This document shows, piece by piece, positions 16,096 to 22,154 of a stretch of 22,154 nucleotides of DNA (its first letter is position 1; every line of letters begins with the position of its first letter). This DNA is from an uncultured Bacilli bacterium (GTDB lineage Bacteria; Bacillota_I; Bacilli_A; RF39; UBA660). Both the position numbers and the translations under genes were made by a program. The notes under the pieces are model-generated. The model made no database searches. It was not told the DNA's origin and worked only from the letters and a program-made list of their open reading frames with translations. The DNA is taken from NCBI GenBank assembly GCA_944363685.1, contig CALVUV010000005.1:1-22154 (forward strand), in the 5' to 3' direction.

Positions 16096-16124
16096 TTGAC
16101 AAATATTGATAATTTATATATTAT
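16096..16124 (+). promoter_or_regulatory. Strong internal promoter before the first VirB2-like gene
   Basis: A perfect TTGACA (16096-16101), a 17-base spacer and TATTAT (16119-16124). It is the best sigma-A-type promoter I find in the window and lies in the only gap between the TadZ-like gene and the T4SS pilin. Confidence 0.8.
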
Positions 16125-16147
16125 TAATATAGTAAAGGAGAAATATT

Positions 16148-16513
16148 ATGTTAAATTTAATGAATTATGTACAAATTTTAAATAATGTTAATACTGATGA
16201 TGGATGTAATGGTTTCTTATTTATAGTTAGATTAATAAGAAATGGATTATTTCCAGTATTACAAATTGGTATCCCAATTATTTTGATAGTACTTGGTACT
16301 TTAGATTTAGGTAAAGCGGTTATCTCTAGTGATGATAAAGCTGTTAAAGAAGCTCAAGGTAAGTTAATTAAAAGATGTATCTATGCTATTTTAGTATTCT
16401 TTATTGTTACTATTGTAAGCTTACTATTTACAATGGTTAGTGATATAGTAGGAGATAGTGCACCAGGATTAACTGCTTGGAGTGAATGTTGGCAAGCGGC
16501 TGGAAATGATTAA
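16148..16513 (+). CDS. VirB2-like T4SS pilin 1
   Basis: A 121-residue protein with two hydrophobic helices (about 35-58 and 77-97) separated by a short positively charged loop (SDDKAVKEAQGKLIKR). This is the VirB2/TrbC and T4SS_pilin arrangement with both ends outside. Cys20 before the first helix and Cys114 in WSECW after the second are both extracytoplasmic and could form a disulfide. No signal peptide is needed in this layout. It is about 40-50% identical by eye to the next gene. It has its own strong promoter and a terminator after it, so it is probably made in excess, as a fibre or channel subunit would be. The Shine-Dalgarno AAAGGAG is 8 to 9 bases before ATG. Confidence 0.75.
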   Translation: MLNLMNYVQILNNVNTDDGCNGFLFIVRLIRNGLFPVLQIGIPIILIVLGTLDLGKAVISSDDKAVKEAQGKLIKRCIYAILVFFIVTIVSLLFTMVSDIVGDSAPGLTAWSECWQAAGND

Positions 16514-16521
16514 TATAAAAG

Positions 16522-16554
16522 TAGCATAAAAATATAAATTTTATGCTATTTTTT
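16522..16554 (+). terminator. Terminator/attenuator between the two VirB2-like genes
   Basis: A 10-bp perfect stem (TAGCATAAAA at 16522-16531 with TTTTATGCTA at 16539-16548), a 7-base loop and a T-run to 16554. It ends 22 bases before the next ATG. The stem is AT-rich, so some read-through is expected. Confidence 0.8.
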
Positions 16555-16576
16555 ATCATATATTAAGGATGATTAT

Positions 16577-16924
16577 ATGGTACAAATATTAGATAATGTT
16601 ATAGTAAATGTAGAAAGTAATTGTTATGGTTTTGATTTCTTAATAAGAATTATTAAAGATGGAGTATTTCCTATCATTCAAATAGCTATCCCCATTATTT
16701 TAGTAGTTCTATGTACTTTTGATTTAGGTAAAGCTGTTATAGGTAGTGATGATAAAGAAAATAAAAAAGTATTAAAAAAAGCTTTGAAAAGATGTATATA
16801 TGCAATTCTTATATTCTTTATAGTTACTATTGTTAATTTAATATTTACTATAGTTGGTACTATTACTGAAAATGAGACATTAGAAAAGTGGAGTGAATGT
16901 TGGAATAACCCAAGTAGTATGTAA
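16577..16924 (+). CDS. VirB2-like T4SS pilin 2
   Basis: A paralogue of the preceding protein, 115 residues. It has helices at about 31-54 and 73-93, loop GSDDKENKKVLKKALKR, a Cys before the first helix (16) and a Cys in WSECW (108), plus extra cysteines at 46 and 73. The shared words FDLGKAV, RCIYAIL and FFIVTIV show common ancestry. It has no obvious strong promoter, and its ribosome site AAGGA (16565-16569) follows the terminator after pilin 1, so it is probably expressed at a lower level by read-through. It would be a minor subunit or an alternative pilin of the T4SS part. A terminator follows it. Confidence 0.75.
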   Translation: MVQILDNVIVNVESNCYGFDFLIRIIKDGVFPIIQIAIPIILVVLCTFDLGKAVIGSDDKENKKVLKKALKRCIYAILIFFIVTIVNLIFTIVGTITENETLEKWSECWNNPSSM

Positions 16925-16938
16925 ATCTTTTATTAAAG

Positions 16939-16963
16939 ATAGCAATTATATTGCTATTTTTTT
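16939..16963 (+). terminator. Terminator after VirB2-like pilin 2
   Basis: An 8-bp perfect stem (ATAGCAAT at 16939-16946 with ATTGCTAT at 16950-16957), a 3-base loop and a T-run to 16963. It overlaps the -35 region of the next promoter. Confidence 0.75.
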
Positions 16964-16980
16964 GATGTTTATGATATACT
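16951..16980 (+). promoter_or_regulatory. Promoter before the secreted VirB2-fusion gene
   Basis: TTGCTA (16951-16956), an 18-base spacer and TATACT (16975-16980) with TG at 16972-16973, so an extended -10. It is located on and just after the terminator, which suggests that the following genes are transcribed separately. Confidence 0.6.
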
Positions 16981-17006
16981 TTACTTATGGTATATGGAGG
17001 AGTTTT

Positions 17007-18062
17007 ATGAAAAAGCTACATTATATTCTTTTTGCATTAATTTTATTTATGGCTTTTACTACAGGTGTTGAGGCTGCTAGATGTAAATACAACTTTAATG
17101 GTGTAGATGTTCTCTTATCTTCAACAGATAATGATAATGTGCTAGATTCTATAGATGACAACGGAAACTTTGTTTGGCCTTATAAAATAGCAGCAGGTAA
17201 TAAAATAACTTTAAAAGATGGTAATTGTCCAAATGTAACCTTTATTGATACTAAGCAGATTTTTAGTCTTGTTCCATATCGAATGGTATATAAAACAAAA
17301 ACAAATTGTATAAATGATAATCCTCGTACTGGTGGTGAAGAAAAATGTACAACAGTTTCTGGAACTATAGATAATTCTGAAGAATCTGATTGGAGTATAT
17401 TAGAAGAAGAAGCCCAGTTTGACTTAACTAGTTCTGATTCTAATAGTTGTCATTATAGTTATGACAATATTGAATTAACAATAACAAAAGATGGAAATTC
17501 AATTAAGCCAAGTGCAAAAAGTCAAAATAATTCTGCTACAAAATTTGAATTTAGAAATAAAAATGAGATAAAAAATGATATGATTAGTAATGGCAATTTA
17601 ACCTGTCCTAAGTTTATATATGCAAATGTTTTGGCAGATGTTAGAATGACTACAGTAGATTTTCTTGGAGTTGGAACAGAAGCTGATAAAGATTATTCAA
17701 CTGATGTAGAAGAAGCTCATGAAAATAATTGGAAAAGAGATGATGCCATTTCTGATGAAAATTGGAACCAACCTAATATTGGTTGTTCTGATATATTTTC
17801 TGAAAAACCAGGTTCTGTAGGTTCAATTCTTAGAACTATTTTGGGATATATTAGAGTTATAGGACCAATTCTAGTTGTTTTATTAAGTGCTATTGATTTT
17901 ATAAAAGCAATATTTGGTTTCGATGAAAAAGCTATGTCTAATGCTTATCGTAAATTAATAATAAGACTTATTGCAGCTATTGCCTTATTCTTAATACCTA
18001 CTTTAATAGATGTATTATTAGATTTTATTAATGCATCAACTTGTACTGATTATTTTAAATAA
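17007..18062 (+). CDS. Secreted protein with a C-terminal VirB2-like domain
   Basis: A 351-residue protein. ATG 17007 has GGAGG (16996-17000) before it and opens a proper signal peptide (MKKLHYILFALILFMAFTTGVEAA). A reading frame extending further upstream would run through the terminator and promoter, so I reject it. Residues about 25-255 form an exported domain with Cys at 26, 74, 101, 114, 148 and 200. Residues about 260-346 repeat the VirB2-like plan: Cys260, helix 278-298, loop IKAIFGFDEKAMSNAYRKLI, helix 318-339 and Cys346. It is thus a fusion of a surface domain to a pilin-type anchor and could be a tip or minor pilin. Its N-terminal function is unknown. It stands between the pilins and virB6. 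Confidence 0.72.
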   Translation: MKKLHYILFALILFMAFTTGVEAARCKYNFNGVDVLLSSTDNDNVLDSIDDNGNFVWPYKIAAGNKITLKDGNCPNVTFIDTKQIFSLVPYRMVYKTKTNCINDNPRTGGEEKCTTVSGTIDNSEESDWSILEEEAQFDLTSSDSNSCHYSYDNIELTITKDGNSIKPSAKSQNNSATKFEFRNKNEIKNDMISNGNLTCPKFIYANVLADVRMTTVDFLGVGTEADKDYSTDVEEAHENNWKRDDAISDENWNQPNIGCSDIFSEKPGSVGSILRTILGYIRVIGPILVVLLSAIDFIKAIFGFDEKAMSNAYRKLIIRLIAAIALFLIPTLIDVLLDFINASTCTDYFK

Positions 18063-18079
18063 GAAAGAGAAGTGATTTT

Positions 18080-20095
18080 ATGAATACTCCAGGTTGGTTT
18101 GCTGAATTCTTTAGAAGTATTTTTGCAGCTTTGGATAGCCTTGGATACTGGTTATTAGAAGGAATTTATGATGTATTCTTTGCTGTAGCCAATGCTGAAA
18201 TTTTATCTGGTGACACAATGAATGATTTATATCTTAGGTTACAGTTGATTTTTGGAGTCTTTATGATATTCAAATTATCTCTAACTATTTTAAATATAAT
18301 AATTAATCCAGATAATTATAAAGATAAGCAAAAGGGTGCAGGAACCATCGTTGTGAGAATTGCGGTTATGTTAATTATGCTTACCTTGATTATTCCAATA
18401 AATTTTCCAAATAATGATGGAAATCCATTAAATGAACGAATTAACGAAAACGGTATATTATTTGGTTTTTTATATCAATTTCAAGATAGTGTTATCAATG
18501 AAAATGTTTTAGGTAAATTGATTTTAGGATCTAATGTTGATAATACTGCTGATAGTAATAATATGTCAGATATGGGAGGAATGATGGCATTAATGACTGC
18601 AAAAGCATTCATGACCCCAACTTTAATTAATGAAGATGCAGAAATAACTACAGAAGATTCCTTTACGGAAGAAAATACAGCTTGTTATTCTGATTTAAAT
18701 GCGATTCATTATTTTGATAATGCTACTAAGCCATCTTATCTACTTGATCATATTAATGATACTTGTGAAAATAGTGATGCAGGTGGAGAAGTATTTGCTA
18801 TGCAGTATACAATTATTGGTGGTTTTGTCTTTTCATTAGTAATGGGAATAATAGTTTTAGGATTTACTGTAGATGTTGCAGTAAGATCAATTAAACTTGC
18901 AGTTCTTCGTATAATTGCCCCAGTTCCTATTATATCTTATATTACACCTGGAGCTGAAAAAGATGGAGCCTTTGGTAATTGGGTAAAAACTTTAACATCA
19001 ACTTACTTAGATTTATTTATAAGACTTGCTGTTATCTCTTTTGGAGCATACATAATTGTAATGCTAATGGATAGCGATGGTGGTTTAAATGTTTTAACTA
19101 CAAGTACAAACTGGTTTACTAGTAGTCTTGCCACAATATTTGTTATCTTAGGTATTCTAGTATTTATGAAACAAGCACCAAAATTCTTTAAGGATGTATT
19201 TGGAATTAAAGGTGATGGCCACCTATTTAGTGGTGTAGGTGCTGCTTTAGGTGGAGCTGCTTTACTAGGTGGTCTTTCTGGTTCTGCTATTGGTAGTTAT
19301 AAAACTGGATATTCTGAAGGTAAAGAATTAGGATATGGAACAGGTAGAAGTATTTTAAGAGGTTTGGGCGCTGGTGCCGGAGGAATATTAGGAGGTGCTT
19401 TTGCTGGTGGTAAAGCACTGATGACAAATGATAAAAAAGTTCCTAGCTCTGTATTTAGTGCTATGCAGAGAAGAAATGCTTTGAGAAGTAGTGGCTCTAC
19501 TTTTGTTGGAAGAACTAGGTCTGGAGCTTCCGCAATGTTTATGGGTAGTAGTTTAGGAGGTAAAGCTTCTAAGATGGCCGAATTATATGATAATCTTACT
19601 AAAGCTGCTCAATCTCATAAATCAATGGTAGAAGATGAAGCGTTAAAAGATATGAATGTTACAGGATCTTATGACTTTGGTAATGGTGAAGTTATTACCG
19701 GTAATTATCAAAGAATTGCTAGTGAATTACAGCAAGCTAGAGCTCAAGGTAAAGATGAAATCACAATTGGTGGTAGGACATTTAGAAATATTGCTAGATT
19801 TGATCCTAATGTTATGGAAAAAATTAAAGAATCTCAGGCAACAAATTATTTAGCATCTGCTGCTGGAAGAAGCAATGCAAAAGTCCAAGGTACTGCAAAA
19901 GATCTTCAATTCGCTGCTAATAGAGTTGATATGAAGATAAATGCTTATCAATTTGGAGGAAGTCCTGATGATCCAGTAAAAGGTGTCAAAGGGGTTATTG
20001 GTGCTTCTATCAATGCCGCTCGTGATGTTAAGTCTGATCCAAGAGCTCAATACAATATTGCTGACGATAAGGCAATTAATAACACAAATAAATAA
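18080..20095 (+). CDS. VirB6/TrbL-like channel protein
   Basis: A 671-residue polytopic protein. Membrane segments are at about 52-75, 88-107, 243-265, 270-289, 311-330 and 349-365, with an extracytoplasmic loop at about 110-240 holding Cys202 and Cys229. The core RSIKLAVLRIIAPVPIISYI and the following YLDLFIRLAVISFGAYII are the conserved VirB6/TrbL signature. A Gly/Ala-rich stretch (about 381-447) then leads into a hydrophilic tail of about 220 residues with Lys/Asp and coiled-coil character. VirB6 forms the inner-membrane channel of T4SS and contacts VirB4 and VirB3, both encoded directly downstream. The tail is longer than the core requires and may be a cytoplasmic docking domain. A weak ribosome site AGAGAAGTGA precedes the ATG. 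Confidence 0.8.
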   Translation: MNTPGWFAEFFRSIFAALDSLGYWLLEGIYDVFFAVANAEILSGDTMNDLYLRLQLIFGVFMIFKLSLTILNIIINPDNYKDKQKGAGTIVVRIAVMLIMLTLIIPINFPNNDGNPLNERINENGILFGFLYQFQDSVINENVLGKLILGSNVDNTADSNNMSDMGGMMALMTAKAFMTPTLINEDAEITTEDSFTEENTACYSDLNAIHYFDNATKPSYLLDHINDTCENSDAGGEVFAMQYTIIGGFVFSLVMGIIVLGFTVDVAVRSIKLAVLRIIAPVPIISYITPGAEKDGAFGNWVKTLTSTYLDLFIRLAVISFGAYIIVMLMDSDGGLNVLTTSTNWFTSSLATIFVILGILVFMKQAPKFFKDVFGIKGDGHLFSGVGAALGGAALLGGLSGSAIGSYKTGYSEGKELGYGTGRSILRGLGAGAGGILGGAFAGGKALMTNDKKVPSSVFSAMQRRNALRSSGSTFVGRTRSGASAMFMGSSLGGKASKMAELYDNLTKAAQSHKSMVEDEALKDMNVTGSYDFGNGEVITGNYQRIASELQQARAQGKDEITIGGRTFRNIARFDPNVMEKIKESQATNYLASAAGRSNAKVQGTAKDLQFAANRVDMKINAYQFGGSPDDPVKGVKGVIGASINAARDVKSDPRAQYNIADDKAINNTNK

Positions 20096-20112
20096 TAGGA
20101 GTGTGATAATAG

Positions 20113-20436
20113 ATGAACAATTATTTAATACCTGCTAATACAAAAAGGGGTAATCTGGTATTAGGTATATTTAAACCTTTCGATTTAATACTGTTAGCAA
20201 CAGGAGTATTATTATCATTGGTACTACTAATGGTTCTACCAATGAATGATACTATTCAAGTAGTAATAGCAGTTATTCCTGGTCTAACATGTGCCTTTCT
20301 TGTTATTCCTATACCTAATTATCATAATATTAGAACTGTAATTATAGAGTGCTATACATTCTTTACAACAAGGCATAAATTTATTTGGAAAGGTTGGTGT
20401 GTGAAAGATGTCAAAGAAATCAAACAAAGCAAGTAG
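20113..20436 (+). CDS. PrgI/VirB3-like protein
   Basis: A 107-residue inner-membrane protein with two helices (about 24-42 and 49-66). The N-terminal IPANTKRGNLVLGIF with following KPFDLILL and the C-terminal FIWKGWCV are the usual PrgI (VirB3-like) landmarks. In Gram-positive conjugative T4SS, PrgI-type proteins sit beside VirB4 and help place it in the membrane complex. A good Shine-Dalgarno (AGGAGTGTGA, 20098-20107) precedes the ATG. The next gene overlaps it by 29 bases, indicating translational coupling. Confidence 0.82.
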   Translation: MNNYLIPANTKRGNLVLGIFKPFDLILLATGVLLSLVLLMVLPMNDTIQVVIAVIPGLTCAFLVIPIPNYHNIRTVIIECYTFFTTRHKFIWKGWCVKDVKEIKQSK

Positions 20437-20965
20437 TCAATATACTGAAGATTGGTTACCAGTTGATGGTATTCAAAATGGAATGATTATCTGTAGTGAT
20501 AAACAAAAAGTTACAGGTGTAAAAATCGCTCCTCGTAATATCTTTATCTTGGATCCTCAAGCTCAAGATAATGTCTTAATAAGTTTAAAAAACTTTTATA
20601 ATATGATTGATTTTGAATTTTGGTTAGTAGTTGCCGATAGACCTGTAGATATTTCCGTTTATATGTCACAACTACAACTTCTATATAATGAATCAACATC
20701 TCCTGCAATTCGTAAGTTAATACTACAAGATATAGATAAAGGTAATATGTTTATGAATAATAATATTGTTGATACAGAATACTTCATTCTATTTAAAGAT
20801 GCTAAGGAAGATGTATTACAAAAGAGAGTTCGTCTATTAATTAATGGACTTGCTGGATGCGGACTTAATGCTTCACAAGTTAGTAATGATGACCTTAGAA
20901 TAGTTTTAGAGAACTTCTTAAATGGAGGAGTATCTACTGAGTTTGGGACGGTGATGCCAGTATGA
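20408..20965 (+). CDS. VirB4-associated accessory protein (VirB4-N-like, no P-loop)
   Basis: A 185-residue cytoplasmic protein without membrane segments or a nucleotide-binding motif. The opening EDWLPVDGIQNGMIICSD and the later FILDPQAQDNVLISLKNFYN, with FWLVVADRPVDIS, resemble the small TrsD/TraC-N-type proteins that precede VirB4 in many Gram-positive conjugation loci. There an amino-terminal VirB4-like domain is encoded separately. It overlaps virB4 by an ATGA junction (20962-20965), so the two are made in equal amounts and very likely act together. The stop is TGA, the only TGA stop among the intact genes here. It could instead be the first half of a split VirB4, but the next protein already has the usual VirB4 N-terminal region. 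Confidence 0.65.
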   Translation: MSKKSNKASSQYTEDWLPVDGIQNGMIICSDKQKVTGVKIAPRNIFILDPQAQDNVLISLKNFYNMIDFEFWLVVADRPVDISVYMSQLQLLYNESTSPAIRKLILQDIDKGNMFMNNNIVDTEYFILFKDAKEDVLQKRVRLLINGLAGCGLNASQVSNDDLRIVLENFLNGGVSTEFGTVMPV

Positions 20966-22154
20966 GTATAAATATTAGAACACAATTAGCACCTAAAGGG
21001 TTACAATTTTATCCAAGTGAATTCTTTATTAGTGATAAGTATGCAACTATTCTTTCTGTTATTTCTTATCCTAAATATATTTCCCCTGGTTATTTATCAA
21101 CTCTTACCTCTATGAGTGGTATTAAAATAGTTGTTAAACATATTCCTGTTCCTTTTTCTACAATGTCTAAAATGATTAATAGACAAGTAGCAGACCTACG
21201 TGAAAAATATCGTCAAGAACACGATCAAACAGCTAAAGAAAGAATTAGACAAGATGCAGAAAGTCTTGAATACTTTGTATCAATGCTAGCTTCAAGTCAA
21301 TCTCGTATCTTTGACTTTCAAATGCATATTATGATAAATGCAGATACTAAAGAGGATTTAGAGCTTAAAAAAGTTAATGTTAAAAACTATTTAGATGCAA
21401 TGGAACTTCGAGCAGTATCACTTCGTTTTGAACAAGAAAAAGTATTAAAAAGTATTTTACCAATCTTTCCAGATCAAGATATAGAAGAACGTGTTGGTAC
21501 TCCAATTCCATCACCAACAATCGCTGCTATGTATCCATTTATCTTTGATAGTATTAAAGACCCAGGACTTTCAGTTCTACTTGGAGTTGATTTCTCTGGA
21601 GGAGTTATTCTCTTTAATCAATTTCTTTATCAAACAAGAAAAGAAAATAATAGAAATAATGCTAATATGATTATTCTTGGTACTTCTGGTTCAGGTAAGA
21701 GTACTGCTGCTAAACTTATGTTACGTTCTCATATTAGAAATGGTTGTCAAATAGTTGCCATTGACCCAGAAAATGAGTTAGAAGAAATGTCTAGGACTTT
21801 TGGAGGAGATATCATTGACATCGGTAAAGGTGGAGAATTTGGTATGATTAATCCTTTAGAAGTTATTATTGATGCAGATGACGAAGAAATCGCTCAAGGA
21901 CTTGGTTATACGGTTCTTACTAGAACACTTCAATCTCTAAGAGCTTTTATGAAGTATTATGATCCATCAATTGAAGAAGATGTTTTAAATATGTTTAGTG
22001 AAATTGTTCAAGATACCTATAAACGTTTTGGTATAGATTATAATACTGACTTTACTAAATTTACATCAGCAGATTACCCAACTTTTTCTGATGTTTATGC
22101 TACTATTAGAGGTAGACTTATGTCTATTACAGAACAAACTAGAGAAAAAGATAT
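20962..22154 (+). CDS. virB4: VirB4-family T4SS ATPase (3' end outside window)
   Basis: The frame is open to the window edge, giving 397 residues. The N-terminal part includes IAPKG-type LAPKGLQFYPSEFFISDKYA, then ISYPKYISPGYLSTLTSMSG and a coiled helical region (about 70-170). This matches Gram-positive (Tn916 Orf16/CD1110 type) VirB4. Walker A is GTSGSGKS (240-247), and DPENELEEMSRTFGGDIIDIG follows as expected. Walker B lies beyond the window. VirB4 powers channel or pilus assembly at the inner membrane in T4SS. ATG 20962 overlaps the preceding stop as ATGA. It indicates that the transport machine continues past the right edge, where coupling protein and hydrolase genes should be sought. 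Confidence 0.9.
   Translation, partial: MSINIRTQLAPKGLQFYPSEFFISDKYATILSVISYPKYISPGYLSTLTSMSGIKIVVKHIPVPFSTMSKMINRQVADLREKYRQEHDQTAKERIRQDAESLEYFVSMLASSQSRIFDFQMHIMINADTKEDLELKKVNVKNYLDAMELRAVSLRFEQEKVLKSILPIFPDQDIEERVGTPIPSPTIAAMYPFIFDSIKDPGLSVLLGVDFSGGVILFNQFLYQTRKENNRNNANMIILGTSGSGKSTAAKLMLRSHIRNGCQIVAIDPENELEEMSRTFGGDIIDIGKGGEFGMINPLEVIIDADDEEIAQGLGYTVLTRTLQSLRAFMKYYDPSIEEDVLNMFSEIVQDTYKRFGIDYNTDFTKFTSADYPTFSDVYATIRGRLMSITEQTREKD

Noticed and set aside
16893..17006. Longer version of the secreted VirB2-fusion protein starting inside pilin 2
   Set aside because: It would run through a terminator and a promoter, and it hides the ribosome site and signal peptide that begin at ATG 17007.
19656..19853. 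Second plus-strand frame inside the virB6 tail
   Set aside because: It has no ribosome site, lies within the coding frame of virB6 and has a Leu-rich low-complexity translation.
1..22154. Mycoplasma-type code with TGA read as Trp
   Set aside because: All long genes use TGG for Trp and remain open under the standard code. Reading through the single TGA stop at 20963 would add only two residues.

Overview
The window is 22 kb of AT-rich, low-GC Gram-positive DNA. Trp is always TGG in the long reading frames and stops are nearly all TAA or TAG, so the standard bacterial code (table 11) fits. Bacillota-type TypA, Rpn-transposase-like tails, a class B-type sortase, SAF/CpaB and PrgI-type proteins, together with an absence of outer-membrane secretin or lipoprotein genes, point to a monoderm host. 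I infer an uncultured gut lineage of Bacilli (RF39 or Erysipelotrichia-like); the sequence alone cannot fix this.

Layout. (1) 1-744: three tandem copies of the tail of an Rpn-type (PD-(D/E)XK) recombination-promoting nuclease/transposase. The first is cut by the window edge and the third is frameshifted in an A-tract. A hairpin terminator follows. (2) 816-2630: the housekeeping translational GTPase typA with its own extended -10 promoter. It converges on a thioredoxin-fold lipoprotein (2653-3066, minus strand) across a bidirectional terminator. (3) 3158 to the right edge: about 19 kb of closely packed plus-strand genes that appear to form one machine.

The large block starts with a polytopic membrane protein, a membrane-anchored surface protein with an Ig-like domain, a class B-type sortase and a 902-residue secreted protein with about 31 cysteines. 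Next come Tad-type filament parts: a TadE-like protein, a CpaB/SAF protein, the TadA ATPase, TadB and TadC, a 57-residue pilin candidate, a second TadE-like protein and a degenerate TadZ/CpaE. Last come type IV secretion (T4SS) parts: two VirB2-like pilins, a secreted protein with a fused VirB2-like domain, VirB6/TrbL, PrgI/VirB3, a VirB4-N-like protein and VirB4, which runs off the right edge. Inferred model: TadA, TadB and TadC extrude or anchor a Flp-like fibre, the VirB2/3/4/6 proteins build an envelope channel or a second fibre, and the sortase and cysteine-rich proteins form the surface part.

Intergenic gaps are short and none exceeds 300 bases. The gaps that matter sit before the pilin-type genes: dedicated promoters before the 57-residue protein and the first VirB2-like protein, a terminator between the two VirB2-like genes, and a terminator plus promoter before the fusion gene. 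This suggests that pilin stoichiometry is set by local promoters and attenuation inside an otherwise continuous operon. I saw no relaxase, VirD4 coupling protein, prepilin peptidase, integrase, tRNA, rRNA or CRISPR array in the window.
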